Part shown: positions 28,724 to 37,273 of the stretch, piece after piece
Position numbering within the stretch: the stretch's first letter is position 1
Layout of the letters: each line of letters opens with the position of its first letter
Source: Leptolinea sp. HRD-7
GTDB lineage: Bacteria; Chloroflexota; Anaerolineae; Anaerolineales; Anaerolineaceae
Direction of reading: 5' to 3'
DNA length: 64,000 nucleotides
Assembly (NCBI GenBank): GCA_024363285.1
Contig: AP024710.1
Location: 1,245,001 to 1,309,000 of the forward strand
Position numbers and translations under genes: made by a program
The notes under the pieces: model-generated
Database searches by the model: none
What the model was told of the DNA's origin: nothing
Seen by the model: the letters and a program-made list of their open reading frames with translations, nothing else

Positions 28724-30049
28724 ATGAAATATTACGTCTGGACAGAAGGCTGCCAGATGAATGTGGCTGACTCGCAACGGGTGTCATCGTCACTGGAGAG
28801 CCTGGGTTACTCGGCGGCGGTGCGCCCCGAAGAAGCGTCGGTAATTGTTCTCAATACCTGTGTTGTGCGCCAGTCGGCAGAAGATAAAGCCTACGGCCGG
28901 TTGAGTTCGCTCGCTCCGCTGAAGAAGGCCAACCCCGGCCTGGTGATCAACCTGATGGGCTGCCTGGTAGGCGTGCGCCCGCCGGATAAACTGCGTCAGC
29001 GATTTCCATTTGTTGACGTATTTTCCCCGCCCTCGGATCCAGGGCCGCTGCTCGCGTTCCTCACGCAGGATGAGACCCGCCTGAAGCTGGCGGAAGAAAC
29101 CGCCACCCGCAACGCGTGGATGGACGAAGACCTCCCGCTGCCGGAAGCCGAATACGGTAAGCTGATTTCGGCGCACATACCGGTGGTGCTGGGCTGCTCG
29201 CATGCCTGTTCTTACTGCATCATCCCTTACCGCCGCGGTGTGGAACGCAGCCGCCCGGCTGTTGACATTATTAAGGAAGCTCATTCACTGGTACGCCAGG
29301 GAGTAAAAGAGATCACCCTGCTGGGGCAGATCGTTGACCGCTACGGTCTCGACGATCCATCGCTGCCCGGGCTGCCGGGCCTGCTGCGCGAGTTGAATAC
29401 CATCGAGGGGCTGGAACGAATCCGGTTCCTGACCTCGCACCCCAACTATATGACGGACGAATTACTGGAGGCAGTGGCTGCGCTTGACAAGGTCTGCCCG
29501 CATATTGAAGTGCCCATCCAGGCGGGTGACGATGAAGTGCTGGCCAATATGCGCCGCGGGTATACCTCTGAGCAGTACCGCCGGCTGGTAGAAAAACTGC
29601 GGAAAGTCATTCCCGGGGTTTCCATTGCCACCGATATTATTGTGGGTTTCCCCGGTGAAACAGCGGAACAATTCCAGCATACCTTTGACCTGATGGCTGA
29701 TCTGAAAATGGACGTGGCTCACCTGGCGCGCTATTCTCCCCGCGAGGGGACTGTCTCCGCGCGGAACATGGTGGATGATGTGCCGGCTGAAGAAAAAATG
29801 CGGCGTTTCCGCCTGCTGGAAGAGCTTCAGGAATCGATCGCCGCAGAGATCCACGCGCGCTACATGGGGCAGACGGTGCCTGTACTGTTTGAAGAGAAAG
29901 TGAAGAATCGCTGGCGCGGCCGCACGGAGACCAATAAACTGGTCTTCCTTGAAAGTGACGATGACCTGCGCGGACGGGTTATCCCGGTTCAGATCACCTG
30001 GACAGGACCGTGGTCGATGCAATCAAGACTGCCGGCTCCAAAAGGGTAA
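28724..30049 (+). CDS. miaB: MiaB-type tRNA methylthiotransferase
   Basis: A 441-residue radical SAM enzyme. The N-terminal UPF0004 domain begins YYVWTEGCQMNVADSQR and has the cysteines of the auxiliary cluster (Cys10, one in VLNTCVV, one in LMGCLVG). The radical SAM cluster is CSHACSYC near residue 158, and a C-terminal TRAM domain follows. MiaB adds a methylthio group to N6-isopentenyladenosine 37 of tRNA. The related MtaB and RimO are less likely given the TEGCQMN start. The downstream M23 gene begins within a few nt of its stop. Confidence 0.9.
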   Translation: MKYYVWTEGCQMNVADSQRVSSSLESLGYSAAVRPEEASVIVLNTCVVRQSAEDKAYGRLSSLAPLKKANPGLVINLMGCLVGVRPPDKLRQRFPFVDVFSPPSDPGPLLAFLTQDETRLKLAEETATRNAWMDEDLPLPEAEYGKLISAHIPVVLGCSHACSYCIIPYRRGVERSRPAVDIIKEAHSLVRQGVKEITLLGQIVDRYGLDDPSLPGLPGLLRELNTIEGLERIRFLTSHPNYMTDELLEAVAALDKVCPHIEVPIQAGDDEVLANMRRGYTSEQYRRLVEKLRKVIPGVSIATDIIVGFPGETAEQFQHTFDLMADLKMDVAHLARYSPREGTVSARNMVDDVPAEEKMRRFRLLEELQESIAAEIHARYMGQTVPVLFEEKVKNRWRGRTETNKLVFLESDDDLRGRVIPVQITWTGPWSMQSRLPAPKG

Positions 30050-30051
30050 GT

Positions 30052-30753
30052 ATGAAAACAAGCACAAAAATTATCCTGGCGGCTCTGGTGGCTATCGGGG
30101 CAGCCGGCGGTTATTATTTTTACCGCTCACGTGTTTACGCGGGAAACACGCTGAGGGTGATGGATTTCATCAACCACCCGGAGAAACACCCGGATTGGGT
30201 GATCAAAGCGGGCACCCGATGTGGTGACGCCCCGTTTCAGATGCCGGTTGACGGATTCATCGGTTTTCTGTGGGATGATTCGTGGAAGATCGGTCATCAC
30301 CATCAGGGGATCGATATATTCAGCGGCACAGAGCCGGGTGTTACCAATGTGTATGCCGCGTCTGACGGGTACCTGACCCGCCAGGCGGATTGGAAATCCA
30401 CGGTGATCATGCGGATTCCGAATGACCCGGTTCAACCTGGCCGGCAAATATGGGTGTATTACACTCATATGGCCATGCCGGACGGCACATCGTTGATCGA
30501 TGCCGCTTTCCCGGCGGGTACAAAGGAAGTATTTATAAAAGCCGGAACCCTGCTGGGAAAAATGGGCAATTATTCCGGCACACCCGGAAACCCTACCGGC
30601 GTGCATTTACACCTCTCCGTGGTGAAAGATGACGGCCGCGGTTTGTATAAGAACGAACTGGATATCAACAACACGTATGACCCGTCACCATACTTCGGGT
30701 TCAACCTGAACCGGCACAACCAGAACGACGCGATACCGGGCTGCCAGAAGTAA
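30052..30753 (+). CDS. M23-family peptidase-like protein
   Basis: About 233 residues starting MKTSTKIILAALVAIGAAG, an N-terminal membrane anchor or signal peptide. The M23 (lysostaphin-like) fold shows HHHQGIDIFSG near residue 83, YTHMAMPDG near 140 and GVHLHLSV near 183, giving the metal-binding histidines and aspartate. No LysM modules, unlike the two larger paralogues in this window. The ATG lies 2 nt after the miaB stop codon. Probably a cell-wall endopeptidase. Confidence 0.82.
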   Translation: MKTSTKIILAALVAIGAAGGYYFYRSRVYAGNTLRVMDFINHPEKHPDWVIKAGTRCGDAPFQMPVDGFIGFLWDDSWKIGHHHQGIDIFSGTEPGVTNVYAASDGYLTRQADWKSTVIMRIPNDPVQPGRQIWVYYTHMAMPDGTSLIDAAFPAGTKEVFIKAGTLLGKMGNYSGTPGNPTGVHLHLSVVKDDGRGLYKNELDINNTYDPSPYFGFNLNRHNQNDAIPGCQK

Positions 30754-30875
30754 CCGCGCGTTGACCGGTTTTGCCGCGTTACGGCTGCCGAACCGTGGAA
30801 AATTGATAGGATTTGATAGCCCTGTGCCCATACACTAGGCTTATCTATCTGCCTGTAGAAGAAAGAAGAAAAGAT

Positions 30876-31283
30876 ATGGAAATACCCCGCCATTGGAGAT
30901 TGAAAAAACAACGCTACGGTCTGGTCGGCGAAGTGTGCCCGCACTGTGACGCGAAGATCTTCCCCCCGCGTGACGTGTGCCCGCACTGCGGCGGCGAAGC
31001 TAAAACCGCCTACAACTTCAGCGGCCGGGGTGAGGTGTATTCCTATACCGTGATGCATGACGCACCCGCCGGTTTTGACGAGACCACTCCCTACGCCGTG
31101 GCGCTGGTCAAACTGGAAGAAGGACCCGTGGTCACCGCGCAGTTGACCGACCTGGGCGAGGAACAGCCGCGCATTGGTATGCCCGTGGAGATGGTCACCC
31201 GCAAGATCCGCCAGGATGGCGACGAGCGGGGCATGCTCATTTACGGTTACAAGTTCCGACCATTGGGACTTGGTCCGCATTAG
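30876..31283 (+). CDS. DUF35 zinc-ribbon/OB-fold protein, 3' end altered by integration
   Basis: About 135 residues starting MEIPRHWRLKKQRYGL. The rubredoxin-like zinc ribbon (CPHCDAKIFPPRDVCPHCGG) is followed by an OB-fold with GRGEVYSYTVMHDAPAGFDE. Such proteins act with thiolase-like or HMG-CoA synthase-like enzymes as acyl-CoA-binding partners; none is adjacent. The last residues, after YGYKFRP, are encoded by the integrated element (LGLGPH). The displaced native tail (FRPAVRA) lies at 52841 beyond the element, so integration keeps the gene intact. Confidence 0.88.
   Translation: MEIPRHWRLKKQRYGLVGEVCPHCDAKIFPPRDVCPHCGGEAKTAYNFSGRGEVYSYTVMHDAPAGFDETTPYAVALVKLEEGPVVTAQLTDLGEEQPRIGMPVEMVTRKIRQDGDERGMLIYGYKFRPLGLGPH
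31230..31283 (+). other. attL of the integrated element
   Basis: Left junction: chromosomal DUF35 sequence runs to the core AAGTTCCGACC (31251-31261), then element sequence with arm GACTTGGTCCGCA (31267-31279). That arm is the inverted complement (12 of 13) of the arm at 52811-52823 at the other end. Confidence 0.85.
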
Positions 31284-32865
31284 GTCGTTGCCGAATCATC
31301 TGGAGGAGATTTAAACGGATCGTAACCTCTAAAGACCGATCCTTGTGGATGTAGACCTTCTCAACCAAAGTATTTACAATCTTTCGTTTCAACTCAAATT
31401 GTTCAAGCCGTTCCTCATCTGTTTGAGGAACGGTATTTAATTCCAATAGACCGACCTTAAGATCAGCAAAATATTCCCGTGCATGTTCTTCCCACTGATT
31501 GAGGGCAGACAGTAAAGATTGATCGGTTACCATCTCCATTTCCTGCTTCAATGTAATTTCTTGGGCTGAAAGATCTGCTAACTGCTCATCCATGTCTTCC
31601 TCTGAAATACTTCCTTTTCTCGCCTGGGTAATCACCCATTTCCGTTCTAAAACCAGATTATCCAACTCTCGTTGTATCCGATCGTTGTCTTCATTTGCGG
31701 ATTTTGCCTTCTTACGTAAATCATCTACATAATCTCTTGCCCTTGCGATGAGAATCTCAGGGTCATCAATCGCACCTTTTACTTTCCCCCAAACATAGTC
31801 ATCTGCTTTGAGATGACCAATGCTGCGAGGACAGTCCTCGTGAATCAGTTCCTTGTGATGTTGGGTGCAGCAATAAGTGCTGGACATGGTCTTGCGCGGC
31901 ACAACCTCACCCTTACGGTTCTTTCGGGTTGCAGAAGATTGGGTTCTGCCGGCCCATTTACGACCACAGGCGCATTTTAATAATCCACTGACCAGGTAAT
32001 CATGGCGATAGTTGAACATAGGATGCTTAACGTTTCGTTCTCGAACAATTCGATACCGTTCATATGTTTTGGAATCAATAATTGGTGGTGCAGGAATCTC
32101 GAATACTTCTCCATCTCGACTTTGTTTCTTAACCCCGCGATAATATGCATCGGCAGCTTGTAAAATGGATTGAATTGAAGTGACTGCCCATTCAATTTTC
32201 CGAAGACGAGTTGAGCCTTTTTGAGGAGCCCGCGCTTCAATTAATCTCCTCCGGATCTCCATCAGTTTGACGCCCTGGTTATACCATTCAAAAACTTTTC
32301 GCACCCACCTGGCTTCTTCCTCAACGATTTCAATAATTTCACCATTCCTACGATAACCATAGCGATCCTGCCCGGTGTTTGCTTTCCCATTACGTAAACG
32401 AGCCTTGACCCCCATGCTCATGCGTTCACGCATCCCTTTTAATTCCATGCTGGCCACCCATGCTTTAAGTGGGGCCATCATGGGATCGAATGATTCTCGG
32501 GCAAGAAGGACTTGAATATGATTATCCTGGATAGTATCTATAACCGTCAGCATAGCCCGCATACTGCGATATAAACGATCTTCTCTCCACGCAATAATAT
32601 AACCAAAGTGACCTGCAGCTGCGTCTTTCTGTAATTCCAGTAATTTAGGCCTGTCCACTCGTGTCCCCGAAGGATCAACCAACCGGCCTTTGACCCGATA
32701 CTTTTCAATGTCGCGATAAATCTTATAAACCGTCAGATTGTTTTGTTGAGCCAGAGCCCGACATTCAGATTCTTGCTCATCCGGGCTGGCTTTTTCGCCC
32801 TGGTGTTCAGACGAGGTTCTTACATAAATGGCGGCAAGTCGATTGGAAGGTTTTATCTCATTCAT
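31237..32865 (-). CDS. Large serine recombinase (integrase)
   Basis: A 542-residue large serine recombinase. The resolvase domain begins AAIYVRTSSEHQGEKASPDEQ with the catalytic Ser near residue 18 and has the Arg-rich WREDRLYRSMRAM segment. A recombinase domain follows, then a zinc ribbon with CACGRKW near 295 and YCCTQHH, and a long coiled coil (about 370-460). It is the probable enzyme for integration of this element. Its stop codon lies in chromosomal DUF35 sequence left of the crossover, so its last residues depend on the integration state. Coupled to the upstream gene by an ATGA overlap, with GAGGTG as ribosome site. Confidence 0.93.
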   Translation of the reverse strand: MNEIKPSNRLAAIYVRTSSEHQGEKASPDEQESECRALAQQNNLTVYKIYRDIEKYRVKGRLVDPSGTRVDRPKLLELQKDAAAGHFGYIIAWREDRLYRSMRAMLTVIDTIQDNHIQVLLARESFDPMMAPLKAWVASMELKGMRERMSMGVKARLRNGKANTGQDRYGYRRNGEIIEIVEEEARWVRKVFEWYNQGVKLMEIRRRLIEARAPQKGSTRLRKIEWAVTSIQSILQAADAYYRGVKKQSRDGEVFEIPAPPIIDSKTYERYRIVRERNVKHPMFNYRHDYLVSGLLKCACGRKWAGRTQSSATRKNRKGEVVPRKTMSSTYCCTQHHKELIHEDCPRSIGHLKADDYVWGKVKGAIDDPEILIARARDYVDDLRKKAKSANEDNDRIQRELDNLVLERKWVITQARKGSISEEDMDEQLADLSAQEITLKQEMEMVTDQSLLSALNQWEEHAREYFADLKVGLLELNTVPQTDEERLEQFELKRKIVNTLVEKVYIHKDRSLEVTIRLNLLQMIRQRPNADQVPMVGTCNRK

Positions 32866-33632
32866 TCGAGCACCTCGACTCCATGACCGTTGCGACGGAT
32901 TTTTCCAGAGTGCTCCAGCTGATCCATGTAGCTATAAATGGTCTGTCGAGAAACATCCAAAGTTCGGGCAGCATCGCTAATCCCAAGGGTTGGATTGACA
33001 CGAAATGCGTCCAATAACCTGGCAAGTCGATTGTCTAGTTTTGCTTTTCTGCCTGCCTGTAATCTGTTCAAATTCATGTCAATCCGTCCATTATTTGACA
33101 TATCGCTGGACATAGAGGGTTCAAACAAACCCCTCAAATCTTGACGCTGAAATCCATGGTTCATCTGACGTTCTGCTTTACGTTCAGCTTTTTCATTGGC
33201 AATTTGCTGAACCCGCTTCTGATAATCCTTGCGCAGCGCTATGACCGTGACGCCTGCCAGGCTGAGGAAAGGGAAAATTGCCGGCGCGATCACCGACCAG
33301 GAAGGTTGGGTATCTAAAACAACAGTGAGAAGAACAGCGACTAAAAAGTAGATAACAATTAAAAACACCGCCAACAAAAAAGGAGCGGGGGGATCATTCT
33401 TGCGACGGTTCTGATTAAATTGGTAGAGATCCAAGGCTGTTGCGCAAGTGACTAAGCCTAATGACTCAATCACTGCTGCTGCAAGAAAACCAATGGGAAC
33501 AGGCCATTCGAGATGGTTGACCGTTGCCCGACCAACCAGGTATGCCGTGGGAACAGGAGCGCACCAAGGCGCAATCTTTGCCACTAGATCAATCGCTCCG
33601 TTTTCAAAACTATCGATATTGCGTAAATCCAT
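32862..33632 (-). CDS. Membrane protein with C-terminal helix-turn-helix
   Basis: About 256 residues. Roughly four hydrophobic segments fill residues 20-135. A charged region follows, then a C-terminal helix-turn-helix near 215-250 (LGISDAARTLDVSRQTIYSYMDQLEHSGKI). The layout recalls membrane-HTH proteins of actinobacterial integrative elements, but the family is not identified. The ATG at 33632 behind GAGGTG is preferred to a GTG 6 nt earlier. It is coupled to the recombinase gene, so it may regulate transfer or excision in response to a membrane signal. Confidence 0.6.
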   Translation of the reverse strand: MDLRNIDSFENGAIDLVAKIAPWCAPVPTAYLVGRATVNHLEWPVPIGFLAAAVIESLGLVTCATALDLYQFNQNRRKNDPPAPFLLAVFLIVIYFLVAVLLTVVLDTQPSWSVIAPAIFPFLSLAGVTVIALRKDYQKRVQQIANEKAERKAERQMNHGFQRQDLRGLFEPSMSSDMSNNGRIDMNLNRLQAGRKAKLDNRLARLLDAFRVNPTLGISDAARTLDVSRQTIYSYMDQLEHSGKIRRNGHGVEVLE

Positions 33633-33704
33633 TTTCACCTCATTTATAGAAACAAAAATCCGCTCATCCTCACCGGGAGAGCGGCCGATAGCATAGCGTG
33701 AGAC

Positions 33705-33725
33705 TGTACCGGATGTTCTGGTACA
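33705..33725. promoter_or_regulatory. Palindromic operator candidate 1
   Basis: TGTACC and GGTACA arms flank GA and TC half-sites, a 21-bp dyad (TGTACCnGAnnnTCnGGTACA). It lies 73 bp upstream of the membrane-HTH/recombinase operon. Confidence 0.4.
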
Positions 33726-33816
33726 ATACCTTCAGCCCTGTGCCGTCAACCCGGCGAGAGGGTTAGGGCCATGTTTGTGTTACCAGCACTGACTTGGCCC
33801 GTTATAAGGGTGATAA

Positions 33817-33841
33817 ATGTTCACCTATATGAACATTATAG
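33817..33841 (-). promoter_or_regulatory. Operator candidate 2 and -10 box of recombinase operon
   Basis: A perfect 8-bp inverted repeat, AATGTTCA and TGAACATT, with a 6-bp spacer (33817-33838) overlaps a minus-strand TATAAT (33836-33841). A repressor bound here would occlude the promoter that reads into the membrane-HTH and recombinase genes. The gap 33639-33867 holds no other gene. Confidence 0.45.
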
Positions 33842-33867
33842 CATAAAAATAAAGTTATGGAAGTGTG

Positions 33868-34071
33868 TCAACCCTGATGTTTCGGGCCTCTTCTTCCCCC
33901 TTGTGCTTCCACTTTCTGAAGATAATCCATAAGAGATTGCCGGTTGATCATCAAAGCGGAACCCCATTTGCGAGCCACAATTTCGCCAGCACGTATTAGC
34001 CGGCGTATGTGATTCGGATGGTATCCGCTGATCTCGGCAGCCTCTGTTGTTTTAAGCCATTCTTCAGGCAT
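33868..34071 (-). CDS. Excisionase-like helix-turn-helix protein
   Basis: A 67-residue winged-helix protein of the excisionase/MerR-like HTH_17 type: LKTTEAAEISGYHPNHIRRLIRAGEIVARKWG followed by MINRQSLMDYL. Such proteins serve as recombination directionality factors or small repressors in elements. A GGAG site lies 8 nt before the ATG. It probably steers the recombinase at 31237 or regulates its operon through one of the two nearby palindromes. Confidence 0.78.
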   Translation of the reverse strand: MPEEWLKTTEAAEISGYHPNHIRRLIRAGEIVARKWGSALMINRQSLMDYLQKVEAQGGRRGPKHQG

Positions 34072-34240
34072 AAAAAATACTCCATCATGATTCTACTGTC
34101 TCATGACGTTGAGTGCAATAAAAGCTCTCCACTTATTCAATTATTAAAGTCCTGACTTGCCGCCATTCAATCCCAAAAGCGGGGTTTGCGGTATATGCTG
34201 GGTTTTAGAAACCAACTCTCTCGGTAATTTTTTGTAATGC

Positions 34241-36733
34241 TCAGTCTGCTTTATTAATCCCGCAAATCCCGCATACACCGCAAGTAAATTGCCAGCGAGC
34301 TACCTTTGAATGACTGTCGTTAGAACAACGCTCAATCCGCACTTGTGACTCTCCATAACGGGTACCTTGACGCTGAACAAAACCTTTCCCCAATCTTTTC
34401 TTGAAATTTGGCCGAATGTAACCACGTTCATCCAGTGGTGCTTCAAAAGTGTCTGGTAACAAATCCATTAACTCAGGTATTGAAGTCAGTTCTTTGCATA
34501 TTTCTGCAATCGTGACCGGAGAATTCTGAAAGATTTCATGGAGCGCCATCAAAAAGGCTTCCCACTGGGGACCCTCGTCATCAATAATTTCATAAAGACT
34601 CTCCAGGTTATCTAAAAATCCGGATATTCCAGCATATGTCAAGATTCCCCCAATAACCTTCGACCACTCTAAAAATCCACCAATGACCGGAGAACCACTT
34701 GTCGGTCGATCTGCAGTAAACCATCCTTGGGCGAGCGTCAGCACAGCGCTGATTAAGTCACCACGATTTTTCAGTACCCATTCTGGAAGGTCAGAATGTA
34801 AAAAGTTTTCTCGTTGCCAGGGACGTGAAGTCTTGGCATCCAAACGAATCCAGTAACAACGCCGTGGAAGATCACCGCCGAGGCGAATATTATTGCCATT
34901 TGCAATCCAGGTGGCTCGTTGTGGTACTTTTACCATCTCCGAGTGGCCAAGGATCCGATCTGACCAGATAGGCGCAGTAATTGCAGCTGCCACTTCGCTG
35001 GAGTCCAACGGTTCTGTTACATTGTCGATTGAAATTACCGAAGCCCCAGTCATCAAGGTAGCTGTGATCTTTTTACGCCACTCATCAGAATCTCTGGGGG
35101 CAGTAATCATTGCCGGCTCATGGCCGGTTGTGACCAGGCTGATCACTGATTGAAGTAAGGATTTTCCCGTTCCAGATTGGGGTGAATCAATCAAAGCTAG
35201 AGGTACTTTCCCTGATATTGCCGGCCTGATAATCGGCGTAATCAGAAGTCCGATTGCATTTGCCCAGGATGATTGGTCTACAAAAGGGAAATCCTGCATC
35301 ACTTCTTGGATTAACTCAACGGCCAATGCTTTTCTATCCTGGCAGGAGGCGTGAGTACTCCAATGATTGGTTATTTGAACATTAGGAACATAATACAACT
35401 TTGTCGATGTATCGTATCCTGGATCAGCCAAAATGGATCCGTCTGGACGGATTGTTGGACACTCGATTAATCCGTTTATTATTGGAAATGGCCACGCTCC
35501 CAAAGAAAGGATATCGCGTACTATCTCATAAGGTGGTGGTACAGGATCTTTGAAGGTGGTTTTTTTATAGGTACGCTCCGAATAATAGTTGGCGATCCGG
35601 GCGAGTCGTCCACGTAACGCTACTTCAGAAAGAGGTTCGATGGCTGGTGTATGATGCTCATCTATTCTGATTCTGGACAACAATCCAGAACGGACAAAAA
35701 GAATCGGGGGTACATTGGCCGATGATAATGCCTGAATTGAATCATCCACCACATCGCGGAAGTGGCGATGGTTGACGCGAATCCCCGGAAGTCCATCTTG
35801 ATTCGTGTCAGGTTCATCTTCTGTGTCATTCCGGTGTAGCCCGAACATTTCTGCTGCAGTGCGCACTGCAGCAGAAATGTTTCCTTGATGCTCAAGTAAA
35901 CAAAACACATCAAATGGTGAGTGCCAATAGCCATCCCCTAAAGGATCGTTCGTGTTGTGGTGAAAACTGCAATTCTTTTCATTCGAAATAAATACGGAGT
36001 AATGAGAACCGCCGGGGCGGATCGCTTTACCATCACAAACCTGATAGCCATTTCGGGACAAAATGTTAGCGATGGTCACATTGCTGTTATACGAGCCAAT
36101 GACATCGGCGGATTGTTTTCCGGAAGATTTCAAGTGATACGAATTCGCTTTATTTTGCTTGTCCAATTGTCGACGGGTCAATGGACACTCATCCAATAAT
36201 CGAGCAGCCTGGACCAATGCGTTAGCCTCCTCTTGTGTGAGTGTTGGAATATCGGTCAGACTGCCCGAAATGATGGAATAAACAACACCATTGGGATGTA
36301 TACTCGGCTCCACCAGAATGTAACCGCCTTCACCGCGTGTTTCTATTGCAATTCGACGGCCGTCCACCTCTTGTTCATCTTTGACAAAAGCTAATTTCTG
36401 ATTAATCCCAGGCTCCGGACAGCGGAAAAGTACATGAATTCCTTTGCCGGTTTTCTGGACTACCAATCCCTTCGTGCGATCTCCAGCTCTTTCCAACCAG
36501 GTCTCGTAAAAACGTGGTTCGTCAAAGTCAATCACCAGCAAATTACCGGACACCTTTCCGGTAACGACAGCAATACTGCCTTCAGTGCCAAACCAGTGTT
36601 CCAGCGTTCGCTCATCCGCGATATGGTCCTGATATTCAGCCCACTTGATCCGTGGGCGTTTGTCTCGGCCTACTGGGATGACCGATAGTCCGGCCATTGC
36701 GTAAGAGCGGGCAATTTCAAGCAGATTTGCCAT
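34241..36733 (-). CDS. Prim-pol primase/helicase-like replication protein
   Basis: About 830 residues. The N-terminal bifunctional primase/polymerase (archaeo-eukaryotic primase) domain spans about 1-190, with GLSVIPVGRDKRPRIKWAEYQ, the NLLVIDFDEP acidic motif and a later GGYILVEPS segment. The middle is poorly defined. The C-terminal half is a P-loop helicase-like domain with SPQSGTGKSLL near residue 514. The ATG at 36733 overlaps the upstream small gene and removes a non-conserved extension. It suggests that the excised element can replicate autonomously. Confidence 0.82.
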   Translation of the reverse strand: MANLLEIARSYAMAGLSVIPVGRDKRPRIKWAEYQDHIADERTLEHWFGTEGSIAVVTGKVSGNLLVIDFDEPRFYETWLERAGDRTKGLVVQKTGKGIHVLFRCPEPGINQKLAFVKDEQEVDGRRIAIETRGEGGYILVEPSIHPNGVVYSIISGSLTDIPTLTQEEANALVQAARLLDECPLTRRQLDKQNKANSYHLKSSGKQSADVIGSYNSNVTIANILSRNGYQVCDGKAIRPGGSHYSVFISNEKNCSFHHNTNDPLGDGYWHSPFDVFCLLEHQGNISAAVRTAAEMFGLHRNDTEDEPDTNQDGLPGIRVNHRHFRDVVDDSIQALSSANVPPILFVRSGLLSRIRIDEHHTPAIEPLSEVALRGRLARIANYYSERTYKKTTFKDPVPPPYEIVRDILSLGAWPFPIINGLIECPTIRPDGSILADPGYDTSTKLYYVPNVQITNHWSTHASCQDRKALAVELIQEVMQDFPFVDQSSWANAIGLLITPIIRPAISGKVPLALIDSPQSGTGKSLLQSVISLVTTGHEPAMITAPRDSDEWRKKITATLMTGASVISIDNVTEPLDSSEVAAAITAPIWSDRILGHSEMVKVPQRATWIANGNNIRLGGDLPRRCYWIRLDAKTSRPWQRENFLHSDLPEWVLKNRGDLISAVLTLAQGWFTADRPTSGSPVIGGFLEWSKVIGGILTYAGISGFLDNLESLYEIIDDEGPQWEAFLMALHEIFQNSPVTIAEICKELTSIPELMDLLPDTFEAPLDERGYIRPNFKKRLGKGFVQRQGTRYGESQVRIERCSNDSHSKVARWQFTCGVCGICGINKAD

Positions 36734-36947
36734 TCCGCTTCTCTTCTTTTTCCATCCTGGACAGGAATTCATTGGCATCGGCAATCATTCTTTGGTAATC
36801 AGCCTGTTTCTGCTGTTCACCATTCGCTATTGCAGCCAAGCGCACCTTCCGGCCATAGGCAGCCAGTAGATCATAAATTTCGCGAAGCTCTGCCGGCAGA
36901 GACGCCGTACCATTCGGTTTAGGGATCAGGGTATTTGTTTTCGTCAT
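36717..36947 (-). CDS. Small hypothetical protein
   Basis: A 76-residue, mostly helical, charged protein with no recognised family. It has an AGGAG ribosome site, lies between another small gene and the prim-pol gene with overlapping or near-overlapping ends, and so is probably translated with them. A replication accessory role is only a guess from position. Confidence 0.6.
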   Translation of the reverse strand: MTKTNTLIPKPNGTASLPAELREIYDLLAAYGRKVRLAAIANGEQQKQADYQRMIADANEFLSRMEKEEKRNGKSA

Positions 36948-36948
36948 T

Positions 36949-37161
36949 TCACTTCTCCTCTGGCGTGAGGGTAGTTTCAGTAGTTTTTTTCATGTCTGGT
37001 CCATATGGCAGCTTGTCTGCCGGCAGCAGTCCACGCCGGACCAATTCATTACGGACAATAACCACTACCTGGTCGGCAGGGCTGCGGACTTCCTGACCTG
37101 AAAGTTTGATCAGGGCAGAATATTCGGGTTGTTCAAGGATGATGCGTAAGCGATTGATCAT
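36949..37161 (-). CDS. Small hypothetical protein
   Basis: A 70-residue protein with no recognised family. The N-terminal part (MINRLRIILEQPEYSALIKLS) followed by SPADQVVVIVRNELVRRG has the look of a ribbon-helix-helix or similar small DNA-binding fold, but this is not firm. GAGGAG precedes the ATG. First gene of the small-gene/prim-pol unit. Confidence 0.6.
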   Translation of the reverse strand: MINRLRIILEQPEYSALIKLSGQEVRSPADQVVVIVRNELVRRGLLPADKLPYGPDMKKTTETTLTPEEK

Positions 37162-37173
37162 TTAGCTCCTCAA

Positions 37174-37213
37174 TAGAAAAATGGCGGTTCTGTGTTTCGC
37201 CGCCATTTTCTAT
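37174..37213. terminator. Bidirectional terminator in element
   Basis: TAGAAAAATGGCGG pairs with CCGCCATTTTCTA around a 12-nt loop, with A and T tracts on opposite sides. It ends transcripts of the 385-residue protein gene on the minus strand before the next small gene. Confidence 0.75.
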
Positions 37214-37230
37214 CGAAGGATATCCTTGCT

Positions 37231-37270
37231 GCAATATCCTAGAATATCCCGAAATGTCCTGAAACATCCC
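37231..37270. repeat. Four 10-bp phased direct repeats
   Basis: GCAATATCCT, AGAATATCCC, GAAATGTCCT and GAAACATCCC follow each other with exactly 10-bp period. Helical phasing suggests a protein-binding array such as iterons, upstream of the small-gene/prim-pol unit. Confidence 0.5.
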
Positions 37271-37273
37271 AAT

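Noticed and set aside
37231..37270. CRISPR array
   Set aside because: Units are 10 bp with no spacers and no cas genes anywhere in the window.
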